A stretch of DNA of 64,000 nt from Parasedimentitalea maritima. Lineage in GTDB: Bacteria; Pseudomonadota; Alphaproteobacteria; Rhodobacterales; Rhodobacteraceae. Below the pieces are notes generated by a model, which made no database searches, was not told where the DNA came from, and saw only the letters and a list, made by a program, of their open reading frames with translations. Below, in pieces: positions 8,111 through 17,044 of this stretch (position 1 is the first letter of the stretch; each line of letters opens with the position of its first letter). The translations under genes and the position numbers were made by a program. Location of the stretch: contig NZ_VAUA01000002.1 of the NCBI RefSeq assembly GCF_005771405.1, positions 434,001 through 498,000 on the forward strand, in the 5' to 3' direction.

Positions 8111-9709
8111 TCAGCAATTCAGCGTCTCTTTGCCCGTGATGAACCGTGCTCCCCGCTCGGCGATCATCATCGTTGGAGCATTGGTATTGCCAGAGACCAA
8201 CCGGGGCATAATCGACGCATCCGCAACCCGCAGACCTTGAACCCCGCGCACCCGTAGCTCTGTATCGACAACTGCCATTGAATCACTGTCGGGGCCCATC
8301 TTGGCGGTACCAACCGGATGAAAGACGGTCTTGGCTGTCTGGCGAACAAAATCCTTTAGCGCATCATCGCTGTTTTCGATGCCCGGCTCTGGCAAGGCCC
8401 GCCGTTTGATCAATCGGGCCAACGACGGGGCCTCAAGGATCTCGATTGATTTCTTTACCCCCCGCACAAGGATTTCGAGATCGTCATTATGTGAGAAGCT
8501 ACCGGCGTCAAAAAGAGCCGCGTCCTTGAAATCAGCTGATCTCAGCTTGACCGAGCCGCGAGACTTCGGGCGTAAAAAGCAAGGGCCAATGGCAATGCCG
8601 TGCTCTTCGATGGGTTCTCTATCCGCCCAACCCACCATAAAGGGCAAGACATGCAACTGCAGATCCGGCAACCCAACGTCCGAAACATCGATAAAGCCAC
8701 CACTTTCAACCACATTTGACGCCAGCATGCCGGTCCGCGTCGCCAGGTACTGCGCCATATGCAATGCCCCCCGGAGACCTTTGTCCTGACGATAGAACGA
8801 GATTGGATCTTTGGTGACGCCCTGTACTGTGGTTTCCAGATGGTCTTGATAGTTTTCTCCTACCCCCGGCAGATCCGCGACCACCTCTATACCGTGATCC
8901 GACAGGTGCTTGGCGTTTCCGATGCCGGACAGTTGCATCAACCGGGGTGTTTCAATTGCCCCAGCGCATAAAACAACTTCGCCAGCCGCCCCATAGCGTG
9001 ACCCATCTTCAAGCGTGACCCCCACCGCTCGGGTGCCCTCAAACAGGATCCGTGCAACCCGCGCCTCAGTTATGATTTTCAGGTTTTTACGCTTTTCTGC
9101 CTTGCGCAAAAATGCCTCGGCCGCTGACCAGCGTCGCCCGTTATGGGTTGTGGTTTGATAGAACCCCACACCAGTCTGGTCACTGCCGTTAAAGTCTGGA
9201 TTGTAGGGGATCCCAGTTTCCTGAGCCGCCCGAATAAATGCCCGGCTCAACGGATGATGAAATCCGGTCTCGGATACATGCAATTCCCCCTCGGTGCCGT
9301 GAAACTCACCGGAATGCTCCATGTTGGTTTCAAGGTCCCGGAATACGGGCAAGACATCAGAGTACCCCCAACCACGATTGCCATCCTGCGCCCAGCCATC
9401 GTAATCTTCGGCCTGCCCGCGCACATACAGCATCGCATTCACCGAAGATCCGCCGCCGATCACATTGCCCTGCAACACAACTGATGGCCGTCCGTTCACC
9501 CCTTCAGCAGGTTCACCGACATAGGCCACGATATCCCTGCCCTTTTCGATTACTTTGAAAAAGGTGGCCGGGATTTTGATGAAAGCCGCATCGTCACGGC
9601 GCCCGCTTTCAATCAGCAACACCCGGGCCCCGGGATCTTCGGATAATCGGCTTGCCATCACGCAGCCAGACGAACCACCACCGACAACGATGTAATCAAA
9701 CTTTTCCAT
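8111..9709 (-). CDS. GMC-family FAD oxidoreductase (choline/alcohol dehydrogenase-like)
   Basis: A 532-residue glucose-methanol-choline oxidoreductase. The FAD-binding GGGSSG is at residues 10-15, the GMC signature region is GGGSSVNAMLYVRG, and the C-terminal catalytic region includes TVFHPVGTAKMG (His of the active site) and GNTNAPTMMIAERGA. It oxidises an alcohol to an aldehyde, passing electrons to a quinone or other acceptor. It lies 9 bases after the aldehyde dehydrogenase gene on the same strand, so alcohol to aldehyde to acid is a coherent two-step route. It resembles BetA and AlkJ-type enzymes about equally by eye, so no symbol is given. Confidence 0.86.
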   Translation of the reverse strand: MEKFDYIVVGGGSSGCVMASRLSEDPGARVLLIESGRRDDAAFIKIPATFFKVIEKGRDIVAYVGEPAEGVNGRPSVVLQGNVIGGGSSVNAMLYVRGQAEDYDGWAQDGNRGWGYSDVLPVFRDLETNMEHSGEFHGTEGELHVSETGFHHPLSRAFIRAAQETGIPYNPDFNGSDQTGVGFYQTTTHNGRRWSAAEAFLRKAEKRKNLKIITEARVARILFEGTRAVGVTLEDGSRYGAAGEVVLCAGAIETPRLMQLSGIGNAKHLSDHGIEVVADLPGVGENYQDHLETTVQGVTKDPISFYRQDKGLRGALHMAQYLATRTGMLASNVVESGGFIDVSDVGLPDLQLHVLPFMVGWADREPIEEHGIAIGPCFLRPKSRGSVKLRSADFKDAALFDAGSFSHNDDLEILVRGVKKSIEILEAPSLARLIKRRALPEPGIENSDDALKDFVRQTAKTVFHPVGTAKMGPDSDSMAVVDTELRVRGVQGLRVADASIMPRLVSGNTNAPTMMIAERGARFITGKETLNC

Positions 9710-9718
9710 GGGCTTACC

Positions 9719-11125
9719 TCAACTAAAGACAACCTGAATGTTGGTGTATTCCGCCAGACCTTCTTCGCCGAATTCGACACCAAGACCGGAGGACTTCACG
9801 CCGCCAAAGGGTGCATTTGGCTGGATCGCACCATGTTTGTTGATCCAGACCGATCCGCATTGAAGCTGGCGCGCAACGGTGCGGGCTTTTTCAACGTCAT
9901 TTGACCAGACCGACCCGCCCAAACCGTTTTCGCTGTTGTTTGCAGCGACAATGACTTCATCGATGTCAGTATATTTGATGATCGGAAGTGCCGGACCAAA
10001 CTGTTCTTCATCGACCAGAGCGTCCCCATTGGAAAGATCGGCAATGATTGTAGGAGGGAAAAACAGCCCTTCACCGGGGTCTCCCCCCAACAGGACACGG
10101 CCCTTGCTTTTGGCATCAGCGACAAGTCGTACCACCTTGTCAAATTGCATTTGGTTGCCAATCGGACCCAAGACCGCACTTTCATCCTGGCCATCACCAA
10201 CCGGGATATCGCGAGCGTAGTTGACCAACGCACTACAGACAGCCTCATAGACATCTTCATGAACATACAGCCGCTTCATTGCCGCACAGGTTTGCCCATT
10301 GTTGATGAAGCTACCCCAGAACAACCCTTCGGCAATCGCCGCTGGATCTACGTCCGGCAGCACGATGCCTGCATCGTTGCCACCCATCTCTAGGGTTAGG
10401 CGCTTCATTGTCTCCGACGAGGAGGTCATCACCTTTTTTCCTGTTGCACAGGACCCGGTAAAAACCATCTTGCCGATGTCAGGATGCGCCGCCATGGCCG
10501 CGCCAATATTGTCCGAGACATCATCTGAGGTCACAATGTTTACGACCCCTGCAGGCAAAACTTCGTTCATTAGTTCAATCAGGCGAAGCGTCGACATTGG
10601 GGTATAAGGGGATGGTTTGATCACCACTGTGTTGCCGGTGCGCAGCGCTGGCAGAATATGCCAAACTGCAATCATGACCGGGAAATTCCAGGGGGTGATC
10701 GACCCGACAACCCCAATAGGATTACGATGCAGTTCAACGCGGCCTTCTTCGTTATCCTGCAGCACCTTTACCGGCAGTGACAAACTGCCAGTATACCCGG
10801 CCCAAGCCTGCGCTCCGCCCAGTTCAAACCTTGAGCCAAGCCCATTCAACGGCTTGCCCTGCTCCAGTGTAACCAGCTGCGCCAATTCCTCTGCATGCTC
10901 TTCGATTTTTGCAGCTACAGCCGCACATGCTGCCTGTAGCTCGTCATCCGAACGCTTTGACCAAGTCTCAAATGCGGTTTTGGCTGCTGTTACCGCACGG
11001 TTCAAATCCCCCAGACTGGCGTTGGGGACACGCCCCACCACGTCACCCGTGGATGGATTTTCCACGCTGAAATTTGCAGCTGTAAATACTGATTGGCCGT
11101 TAATCATCATACCAAAGTCCGGCAT
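9719..11125 (-). CDS. NAD(P)-dependent aldehyde dehydrogenase
   Basis: A 468-residue ALDH-superfamily enzyme. The catalytic Cys280 is in INNGQTCAAM, the general base Glu246 in LTLEMGGND, and the oxyanion/NAD region is TPWNFPV (near residue 144). It oxidises an aldehyde to a carboxylic acid in the cytoplasm, most simply the product of the adjacent GMC enzyme. GGGAGGG precedes the ATG. It is the first gene of the minus-strand run and faces the AraC-type regulator; the 22-base-spaced direct repeats between them are candidate activator sites. Substrate chain and class cannot be told from sequence. Confidence 0.88.
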   Translation of the reverse strand: MPDFGMMINGQSVFTAANFSVENPSTGDVVGRVPNASLGDLNRAVTAAKTAFETWSKRSDDELQAACAAVAAKIEEHAEELAQLVTLEQGKPLNGLGSRFELGGAQAWAGYTGSLSLPVKVLQDNEEGRVELHRNPIGVVGSITPWNFPVMIAVWHILPALRTGNTVVIKPSPYTPMSTLRLIELMNEVLPAGVVNIVTSDDVSDNIGAAMAAHPDIGKMVFTGSCATGKKVMTSSSETMKRLTLEMGGNDAGIVLPDVDPAAIAEGLFWGSFINNGQTCAAMKRLYVHEDVYEAVCSALVNYARDIPVGDGQDESAVLGPIGNQMQFDKVVRLVADAKSKGRVLLGGDPGEGLFFPPTIIADLSNGDALVDEEQFGPALPIIKYTDIDEVIVAANNSENGLGGSVWSNDVEKARTVARQLQCGSVWINKHGAIQPNAPFGGVKSSGLGVEFGEEGLAEYTNIQVVFS

Positions 11126-11140
11126 GTTTCCCTCCCAAGA

Positions 11141-11161
11141 AACTTGTCTCCTTTACAAGTT
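11141..11161. promoter_or_regulatory. Inverted repeat upstream of aldehyde dehydrogenase
   Basis: AACTTGT and ACAAGTT form a perfect 7-base inverted repeat with a 7-base spacer, 16 bases before the ALDH start. It could be an operator or a leader hairpin; no cognate factor is evident. Confidence 0.3.
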
Positions 11162-11191
11162 AAGGACCGAATTGTGGTGAGGTCTTGGGGG

Positions 11192-11221
11192 CTGGCGACA
11201 AAAAACTTGGACTCTGGCGAC
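11192..11221. promoter_or_regulatory. Direct repeats, candidate AraC-type activator site
   Basis: CTGGCGAC occurs at 11192-11199 and again at 11214-11221, 22 bases apart (two helical turns) in the same orientation, in the divergent region between the ALDH gene and the araC-like gene. Two same-face direct repeats are the usual arrangement for AraC-family binding. The link to the adjacent regulator is inference. Confidence 0.45.
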
Positions 11222-11282
11222 GACCAAAGCGGCGTTCAGAAATAGTTGGCGCGAATCCAATTTATCTGCATCCTAGGCCACT

Positions 11283-12218
11283 ATGCTTGCAAACATCGCT
11301 CACTCCAAACTGCCGGTCGAACAGTTCAACACTGAATTGCGCGACATCTGTGGGGCCTTTCAAACTCAGGCGATGGAGCAACAAACCGAACACCGGGGGG
11401 CGCTTCAGGTCGAAGAACGCTTTGGTTTGGAATTTGCACATGTCGCGACAGACATACACGCGATCCGCCGCTCAAACCGGGATGTCCGGCAGGACGACGG
11501 CGAAAATTTCTTCCTGATTTTCCAGGAAGAGGGCCGCGCGTTGATGTCGCAGAATGACACAACCTGTATGCTACAGCCTGGCGATCTGATCCTGATCGAT
11601 AGCGCGAAACCCTCTGAGTTCACCTTTTTTGGCAAATTTCAACGCCAGCTCTCACTTCACCTCCCTCGGCAAGAGATGTCAGAGCGATTTGGCGAACTTA
11701 TTCACGGCGGCAAATTTCTCACTCAGAACGACCAAACTGCGCAAGCCCTAAGCGCGGTTGTCTCAAAGGCATTTGCGCATAATTCCAATGAAATGCAATC
11801 AAACTACCTGCGCGAGGCGCTGTTTGGTCTGATTGGGGCAATGCTGTTTGAACAGGCCAGTGTTCCCAATGCCGCTGGGATTGATGCGGATGTTTCCGGT
11901 GCGCAGACCCTGAAGGGGGGATTGAATTTTATTGATCAGTGTTTCTCTAACAATGAACTCACAATTCCTCAGGTTGCGGATCACTTGGGCACCTCGATGC
12001 GACAACTGCAGCGCAGCTTTGCGCTTATTGGCACCACGCCAACGGATTACCTGATCCAAAAACGGTTAGAACACGCCTGCCAGCTGTTGCTCGCGCGCCA
12101 TTCAAAGCCCGGAACTCAGCTTGTATCCACAATTGCCTACGCCAGTGGTTTCAACGACGTTTCCTATTTCAATCGTCAGTTCAGGCGGGCCTTTGGATGT
12201 GCGCCAGGGCAATTTTAA
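11283..12218 (+). CDS. AraC-family transcriptional activator, FeaR-like
   Basis: A 311-residue regulator. The N-terminal ~190 residues form a cupin-like sensing domain of the AraC-binding-like type seen in FeaR (amine/aldehyde catabolism regulators), including FFLIFQEEGRALM. The C-terminal ~100 residues carry two HTH motifs: TIPQVADHLGTSMRQLQRSF, then the second helix-turn-helix with IAYASGFNDVSYFNRQFRRAFG, which is classic AraC. It is divergent from the ALDH/GMC/liv operon and probably activates it in response to the substrate or its aldehyde. The ATG at 11283 is the first in frame. Confidence 0.82.
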   Translation: MLANIAHSKLPVEQFNTELRDICGAFQTQAMEQQTEHRGALQVEERFGLEFAHVATDIHAIRRSNRDVRQDDGENFFLIFQEEGRALMSQNDTTCMLQPGDLILIDSAKPSEFTFFGKFQRQLSLHLPRQEMSERFGELIHGGKFLTQNDQTAQALSAVVSKAFAHNSNEMQSNYLREALFGLIGAMLFEQASVPNAAGIDADVSGAQTLKGGLNFIDQCFSNNELTIPQVADHLGTSMRQLQRSFALIGTTPTDYLIQKRLEHACQLLLARHSKPGTQLVSTIAYASGFNDVSYFNRQFRRAFGCAPGQF

Positions 12219-12387
12219 TCAAAGACATCTGACGGGGGTGTCAGATCAGTGTGAAGGCGTTGTGTAACTTGTCGCTCGGTCTAGACTTGTTCCGTCGGAT
12301 GCAATCTGCAAAGTGTCAACCAAACCGATTGGCCCACAGTCGGACTGTTTCCCGACTTACAGTTACAACCCGCTCTGGCATTCACGT

Positions 12388-12960
12388 TTAGCCTGTTGCT
12401 CTCCACCGTTGTGCAACTGGCGCAGCCACGTTCAGCATATCAATCGCCCGGGCTGCAATTTGGTCAACGATGTCCGCTACATTTTGGGGTTTTAAATAAA
12501 AAGCCGGCACGGGTGGCAGAATGACGGCGCCTAATTCTGTTGCGGCCGTCATGTTTCGCAGATGTGCCAGTGTTAGCGGGGCTTCACGGGTCAACAAGAT
12601 CAGACGTCGACGTTCCTTGAGCTGTACGCTCGCCGCGCGGGTCAAAAGGTTATCGTCCAAGCCATGTGCAATTGCCGCCAGCGACCGCATCGAACAGGGG
12701 GCCACGATCATGCCTGCAACGGGAACCGAACCTGAGGCAATGCTGGCCCCGATATCATCGATGGCATGGCAGCGTGTGACTAAGCCGTGCAAAGTGGCAA
12801 GCGCCTGCGCGCCACATTCTGCGTCGAGGGTGCGCTCTGCTGCGGTACTGGTGACCAGATCAATTTCGACCTGCATATCTGACAGTTGCCTCGCAACCGA
12901 CAACCCCAATGCTGCGCCCGAGGCCCCCGCCACGCCAAGAACAACACGTGCCTCGCTCAT
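12388..12960 (-). CDS. ubiX: UbiX flavin prenyltransferase
   Basis: A 190-residue protein of usual UbiX length. It makes prenylated FMN, the cofactor of UbiD decarboxylases, from reduced FMN and dimethylallyl phosphate. The N-terminal GVAGASGAALG is the phosphate/FMN loop, APCSMRSLAAIAHGLDDNL carries the conserved serine and helix, and TREAPLTLAHLRNM is the conserved C-terminal motif. It overlaps the upstream ubiD by 4 bases (ATGA), so the pair is translationally coupled. It should supply cofactor for ubiquinone precursor decarboxylation, here next to the O2-independent ubi genes. Confidence 0.92.
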   Translation of the reverse strand: MSEARVVLGVAGASGAALGLSVARQLSDMQVEIDLVTSTAAERTLDAECGAQALATLHGLVTRCHAIDDIGASIASGSVPVAGMIVAPCSMRSLAAIAHGLDDNLLTRAASVQLKERRRLILLTREAPLTLAHLRNMTAATELGAVILPPVPAFYLKPQNVADIVDQIAARAIDMLNVAAPVAQRWRATG

Positions 12961-14390
12961 CCCCTTGCCCCCGGCATCAGGCGCGCAACTAAATCAGCGG
13001 CAAAACCTGCGTCTTCCTCTGACGTTCTCATAACCGTACCCCATTCTCTGGATGTTTCACTGTCAATTTTGGTGGTGGCATCAATGCCAATCTTCCCAGC
13101 CAGACCCGGTTGCGGAGAGGCAAAATCAAGATAATCCATCGGTGTGTTATCTAGCAGCATCACATCACGCGCCGGGTCCATCCGGGTGGCCAGGGCCCAA
13201 GCAATGTCATCCCAGTTTCTGGGGTCGATATCTTCGTCAACAACCACAATCATCTTGGTATAGCTGAATTGTGGCAACATCCCCCACAGTGCCATCATCA
13301 CACGGCGCGCCTGGCCCGGATAGCGTTTGCAGATACTGACAACGGCCATGCGATAGGAGCACGCCGCTGGTGGCAACCACAGATCATGAATTTCCGGGAT
13401 CTGCGCGCGGATGGTTGGCAGGGCCAGTGTATTGAACACTTCTCCGATAATCGCCGGTTCATCTGGGGGGCGCCCGGTATAGGTGGACAGGTAAACAGGG
13501 TGTTTGCGATGGGTGATTGCACTCACCTCCATAACCGGAAAAGACTCTGCCGGGTTGTAATATCCGGTGTGGTCGCCAAACGGTCCTTCCGGAGCAAGTT
13601 CACTAGGTGAGACCCATCCCTCCAGCACGATTTCTGCGTCGGCGGGCACCATTAGGGGAACTGTTTTTGCAGGCACCAAACGGGGGCGACTGCCAGTCAA
13701 CGCGCCTGCAAATGTCAGCTCGGACACGGATTCGGGCAAGGGAAGTGCAGCCGAGAGCAACGTCGCAGGACCGGCACCCAAGACCACAGCAACGGGCATC
13801 TTTTCCCCTTGCCGCGCCCAGCTTTGGTGATGCGCCGCACCGCCACGATGCGGCAACCAGCGCATGATCAACCTGTTGTGGTCCAGAACCTGCGCCCGGT
13901 AGACACCCGCGTTATAGGTCCCGACCTCTGCGGCCTCGGTTCCGTAGGGGCGCGTCACAACCACTGGCCAGGTTATCAGCGGCCCTGCATCTTGTGGCCA
14001 ATGCGTCTGGATCGGCAGGGCCATCAGATCTACGTCATCACCTTTTGAGACAACACTCTGCACCTGCGCAGATTTGACGATCTTAGGGCGCGTCGCCAAT
14101 GCCGCCTTAAGCATCGGCCAACGCGCCAATGCATCCCGCAATCCATCTGGTGGCGTAGGTGCCCTAAGTGCCGCCAGAAAAGCCCCCAGATCGTCCAATC
14201 CGTCCAATGTCACGCCCAACCCGGCGGCAACCCGCTCGGGTGTGCCAAACAGGTTCACCACCACGGGAACTGTCGACTTAGCCCCCCCTGGCAGCACCGG
14301 GTGGTCAAACTGCAGAACCGGTCCCCGACGTTCCAGCACTGCACGATGCACAGCGGTCATTTGATGGGTCACCGAGACCGGGTCTGGCAC
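12957..14390 (-). CDS. ubiD: UbiD-family decarboxylase
   Basis: A 477-residue UbiD-family protein. It should decarboxylate 4-hydroxy-3-polyprenylbenzoate using prenylated FMN from UbiX. The sequence includes the conserved region EGPFGDHTGYYNP (catalytic Glu and the prFMN/metal site) and VVDEDIDPRNWDDIAWALA toward the C-terminus. It lies directly before ubiX and is divergent from ubiTUV, whose products hydroxylate the ring without oxygen. Other UbiD-family enzymes act on aromatic acids such as protocatechuate; the neighbours favour ubiquinone synthesis. No other start is better supported than the one at 14390. Confidence 0.87.
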   Translation of the reverse strand: MPDPVSVTHQMTAVHRAVLERRGPVLQFDHPVLPGGAKSTVPVVVNLFGTPERVAAGLGVTLDGLDDLGAFLAALRAPTPPDGLRDALARWPMLKAALATRPKIVKSAQVQSVVSKGDDVDLMALPIQTHWPQDAGPLITWPVVVTRPYGTEAAEVGTYNAGVYRAQVLDHNRLIMRWLPHRGGAAHHQSWARQGEKMPVAVVLGAGPATLLSAALPLPESVSELTFAGALTGSRPRLVPAKTVPLMVPADAEIVLEGWVSPSELAPEGPFGDHTGYYNPAESFPVMEVSAITHRKHPVYLSTYTGRPPDEPAIIGEVFNTLALPTIRAQIPEIHDLWLPPAACSYRMAVVSICKRYPGQARRVMMALWGMLPQFSYTKMIVVVDEDIDPRNWDDIAWALATRMDPARDVMLLDNTPMDYLDFASPQPGLAGKIGIDATTKIDSETSREWGTVMRTSEEDAGFAADLVARLMPGARG

Positions 14391-14520
14391 TCGCTGAAAT
14401 TGGTCAGATGCGGCACACCAATCCAGGAAACTACGGAGGCTGGGATATGAAGGTAAAGCTCGAATGGGACGGTTCCAGACTTAAGGCTCGCAGCCCTTAG
14501 CAACAAAATCGTTTGAAAAA

Positions 14521-14534
14521 TTGACACCCGTCAA
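14521..14534. promoter_or_regulatory. FNR/NNR-type box upstream of ubiTUV-nnrS
   Basis: TTGACACCCGTCAA is a perfect TTGAC-N4-GTCAA dyad, a variant of the FNR consensus TTGAT-N4-ATCAA. Its centre is about 75 bases before the ubiT start and 137 bases before the ubiD start. It fits activation of ubiTUV-nnrS when oxygen is low or NO is present. Either of the two Crp/Fnr proteins in this window could bind it. Confidence 0.7.
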
Positions 14535-14602
14535 TTTCCGACACCCAAAAAGCTCTTACGAAGGCCTCAGAGAAATAAAGATCGAGACTACAGGAAACTC
14601 AT

Positions 14603-15145
14603 GTGTCCCAATCCCAGGCCTTAATCCCGCTGTTTCCACCGGGCCTTGCGCGTGTGCTCAGGGTGATCCCCCTTGCGCCGCTGTCATTATCGCTGACGGC
14701 CTATAGTCGAAAGATCGCAAAAACCCATCCCAGCCTGTTTCGGCGTCTTGGTGAGTTTGACCATGTTAAGTTTGTACTGGACCCGGTCGATCTGCCCTTT
14801 GTGATCTGTCTAGCTCCAAATGGCGGCGTGCCGCGTGTGACAGTGACTCGGGGAAAAGGAGACGGAGTAGCACGGATTTCCGGCCCACTTGCCGCATTGA
14901 TTGGCTTGGTCCATGGCGCATATGACGGCGACGCGCTCTTTTTCTCCCGCGATCTGGTGGTTGAAGGCGATACCGGGGCAGCCCTTGCCCTACGCAACGC
15001 GATTGATGATGCCGAACTTGATCTGGCACAGGAGATTGCAGCAATATCAGGCCCCTTTTCAGGCCCTCTGCTACACCTGACTGCATTTATCCAGCGGCAC
15101 ACCCAAGTTTATCTGACCCGACCAGAAGAGGCCGAAGCATGGTGA
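14603..15145 (+). CDS. ubiT: UbiT, SCP2-domain factor for O2-independent ubiquinone synthesis
   Basis: A 180-residue SCP2 sterol-carrier-like protein. UbiT is a lipid-binding accessory factor needed for anaerobic ubiquinone synthesis in proteobacteria. The SCP2 fold shows in PVDLPFVICLAPNGG and the strand pattern ending at DALFFSRDLVVEGDT. The start is a GTG at 14603: the ATG at 14601 reads into a stop after seven codons. CAGGAAA lies upstream. It overlaps ubiU by 7 bases (or 1 base if ubiU starts at 15145). The identification rests on the SCP2 features plus the ubiU-ubiV neighbours. Confidence 0.88.
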   Translation: MSQSQALIPLFPPGLARVLRVIPLAPLSLSLTAYSRKIAKTHPSLFRRLGEFDHVKFVLDPVDLPFVICLAPNGGVPRVTVTRGKGDGVARISGPLAALIGLVHGAYDGDALFFSRDLVVEGDTGAALALRNAIDDAELDLAQEIAAISGPFSGPLLHLTAFIQRHTQVYLTRPEEAEAW

Positions 15146-16122
15146 TGGAAATCGTTTGCCCGGCTGGGACACCGGCGGCTTTGCGTGCAGCAGTCAAAGC
15201 CGGAGCCCACACCGTCTATTGTGGATTTAATGACGAAACCAATGCCCGAAATTTCCCAGGCCTGAACTTTGACCGGCAAGAAATGCGCGAGGGGATCGCC
15301 TTTGCCCACGCGCATGGTTCTAAGGTTCTGATTGCGATCAACACCTTCCCAAGGGCTGGCAATGAAGCCATTTGGCACCGCGCTGTAGCGGACGCAGAGT
15401 CTTGTCACGTTGATGCGGTGATCCTGGCGGATCTGGGCCTGCTGGACTATGCGGCCCGCAACCATCCTGGCCTGCGCCGCCACCTCTCGGTTCAGGCGGC
15501 GGCAGCAAACGCCGATGTCATAAACTTCTACGCCCGGACCTTTGACGTGAAACGTGTTGTCCTGCCACGGGTACTGTCAGTGCAGGAAATTGCTGCGATC
15601 AACGCAGAAACCGAGGTAGAAACCGAAGTCTTTGTTTTTGGCGGCCTGTGCGTGATGGCCGAGGGACGCTGCTCGCTTTCGTCTTATGCCACTGGGCTGT
15701 CACCCAACATGAATGGTGTCTGCTCTCCTGCGAGCCACGTCGAATACCGTGAGGATAAAGGCGTACTTGATGCCCGTTTGGGCGGCTATACCATTCACCG
15801 CGTCGGCCAAAACGAGCCCGCCCCCTACCCAACCCTGTGCAAAGGATGCTTTGGCGCCAGCGACAAACGCGGTCATCTGTTTGAAGATCCAGTCAGCCTG
15901 AACGCTGAACAATTGATCCCGCAATTGCAAAAAGCTGGTGTCACCGCGCTCAAGATCGAAGGCCGCCAAAGATCGCGGTCTTATGTAACACAGGTTGTGC
16001 GCAACTTCCGAACCGCCGTCGATGCGCTGGAGGCAGGGCGGCCAATGCCCGAAGGCATGCTGGCACGTCTTTCCGAAGGTCAGGCAATGACAACCGGCGC
16101 CTATAAAAAGACGTGGAGATAA
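15139..16122 (+). CDS. ubiU: UbiU, [4Fe-4S] U32-family subunit of anaerobic ubiquinone hydroxylase
   Basis: A peptidase-U32-family protein which, with UbiV, hydroxylates ubiquinone precursors without O2 (using prephenate as oxygen donor). Four cysteines that ligate the [4Fe-4S] cluster in the family are present at residues 171, 178, 195 and 234 counted from the ATG at 15139. If translation starts at the in-frame ATG at 15145 (which overlaps the ubiT stop as TGATG) they become 169, 176, 193 and 232, the numbering I recall for E. coli UbiU, so 15145 may be the true start. The N-terminal CPAGTPAALRAAVKAGA is typical. It is cotranscribed with ubiT and ubiV. Confidence 0.92.
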   Translation: MVMEIVCPAGTPAALRAAVKAGAHTVYCGFNDETNARNFPGLNFDRQEMREGIAFAHAHGSKVLIAINTFPRAGNEAIWHRAVADAESCHVDAVILADLGLLDYAARNHPGLRRHLSVQAAAANADVINFYARTFDVKRVVLPRVLSVQEIAAINAETEVETEVFVFGGLCVMAEGRCSLSSYATGLSPNMNGVCSPASHVEYREDKGVLDARLGGYTIHRVGQNEPAPYPTLCKGCFGASDKRGHLFEDPVSLNAEQLIPQLQKAGVTALKIEGRQRSRSYVTQVVRNFRTAVDALEAGRPMPEGMLARLSEGQAMTTGAYKKTWR

Positions 16123-16126
16123 CTAG

Positions 16127-17044
16127 ATGGAACTGACTGTTGGACCAAATCAGTTTTTCTGGTCAGCGGATCGCTGGACAGAGTTCTATGACGACCTAGC
16201 CAGTACGCCGGTGAACCGGGTGGTTTTAGGCGAGCTCGTGTGTTCCAAGCGGCTGCCCTTCTATCAGGATCGGATTCCCGAAGCAGTTTCCACCCTAATT
16301 GAGGCTGGCAAAGAAGTGGCCCTGACCAGTCTTGCCCTGATCACCCTAAAACGCGAGCGCAAGCAAACGGCGGAACTGGCAGAGATGGGTGTCGAGGTTG
16401 AGATCAATGACCTGACCGCCCTGCCCCACCTTCCCAAGGGGGCAAAACTCTCAGTTGGGCCACTGGTCAATGTCTATAACGAAGGCACTCTGGTCTGGCT
16501 TGCCTCCCAAGGGGTGAGACGTATTTGCCTGACACCGGAACTGCCCCTAGCATCCGTTAGAACCCTAGCCTTTGCAGGAGCTGACCTAGGCGTTGAAATC
16601 GAAATTTGGGGCCACGGGCGTCTGCCCTTGGCGATTTCCGGTCGATGCTATCATGCTCGTCTACACAAACGAACCAAAGACAACTGCCAGTTCGCCTGCG
16701 AAGATGACCCTGATGGCTTGGACGTGACCACCCTAGAGGGCAAACCCTTTTTGGCCATGAATGGGGTGCAGACCCTGTCCGACACTTATGCCACCGCCCT
16801 CCATCAAATTGATACACTCAGCGAGGCCGGGGTGTCGGCGCTTCGCCTGTCGCCACAATCCAATGGGTTCATTGAGCTTTGTAAGCTGTACCGGCAAGTG
16901 TTGGATAAGGATATCAGCGGCGCGGATGCCGTCGAAACCCTCACCCGTATGGATGATAATGTCCGGCTTTCCGATGGGTTCCTGACTGGCAACCGTGGAG
17001 TGGATTGGTCAGGTGAACAAGCGCAGCCTACGCTACGGATATGA
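16127..17044 (+). CDS. ubiV: UbiV, [4Fe-4S] U32-family partner of UbiU
   Basis: A 305-residue U32-family protein, the heterodimer partner of UbiU. Cysteines 39, 174, 187 and 191 have the spacing of the cluster ligands of the family (the last three in GRCYHA, DNCQFAC). It follows ubiU by 4 bases and overlaps nnrS by 4 bases (ATGA). Together ubiTUV allow ubiquinone synthesis under anoxia, which fits a denitrifier that needs a quinone pool when respiring nitrogen oxides. Confidence is high because spacing, length and context agree. Confidence 0.92.
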   Translation: MELTVGPNQFFWSADRWTEFYDDLASTPVNRVVLGELVCSKRLPFYQDRIPEAVSTLIEAGKEVALTSLALITLKRERKQTAELAEMGVEVEINDLTALPHLPKGAKLSVGPLVNVYNEGTLVWLASQGVRRICLTPELPLASVRTLAFAGADLGVEIEIWGHGRLPLAISGRCYHARLHKRTKDNCQFACEDDPDGLDVTTLEGKPFLAMNGVQTLSDTYATALHQIDTLSEAGVSALRLSPQSNGFIELCKLYRQVLDKDISGADAVETLTRMDDNVRLSDGFLTGNRGVDWSGEQAQPTLRI

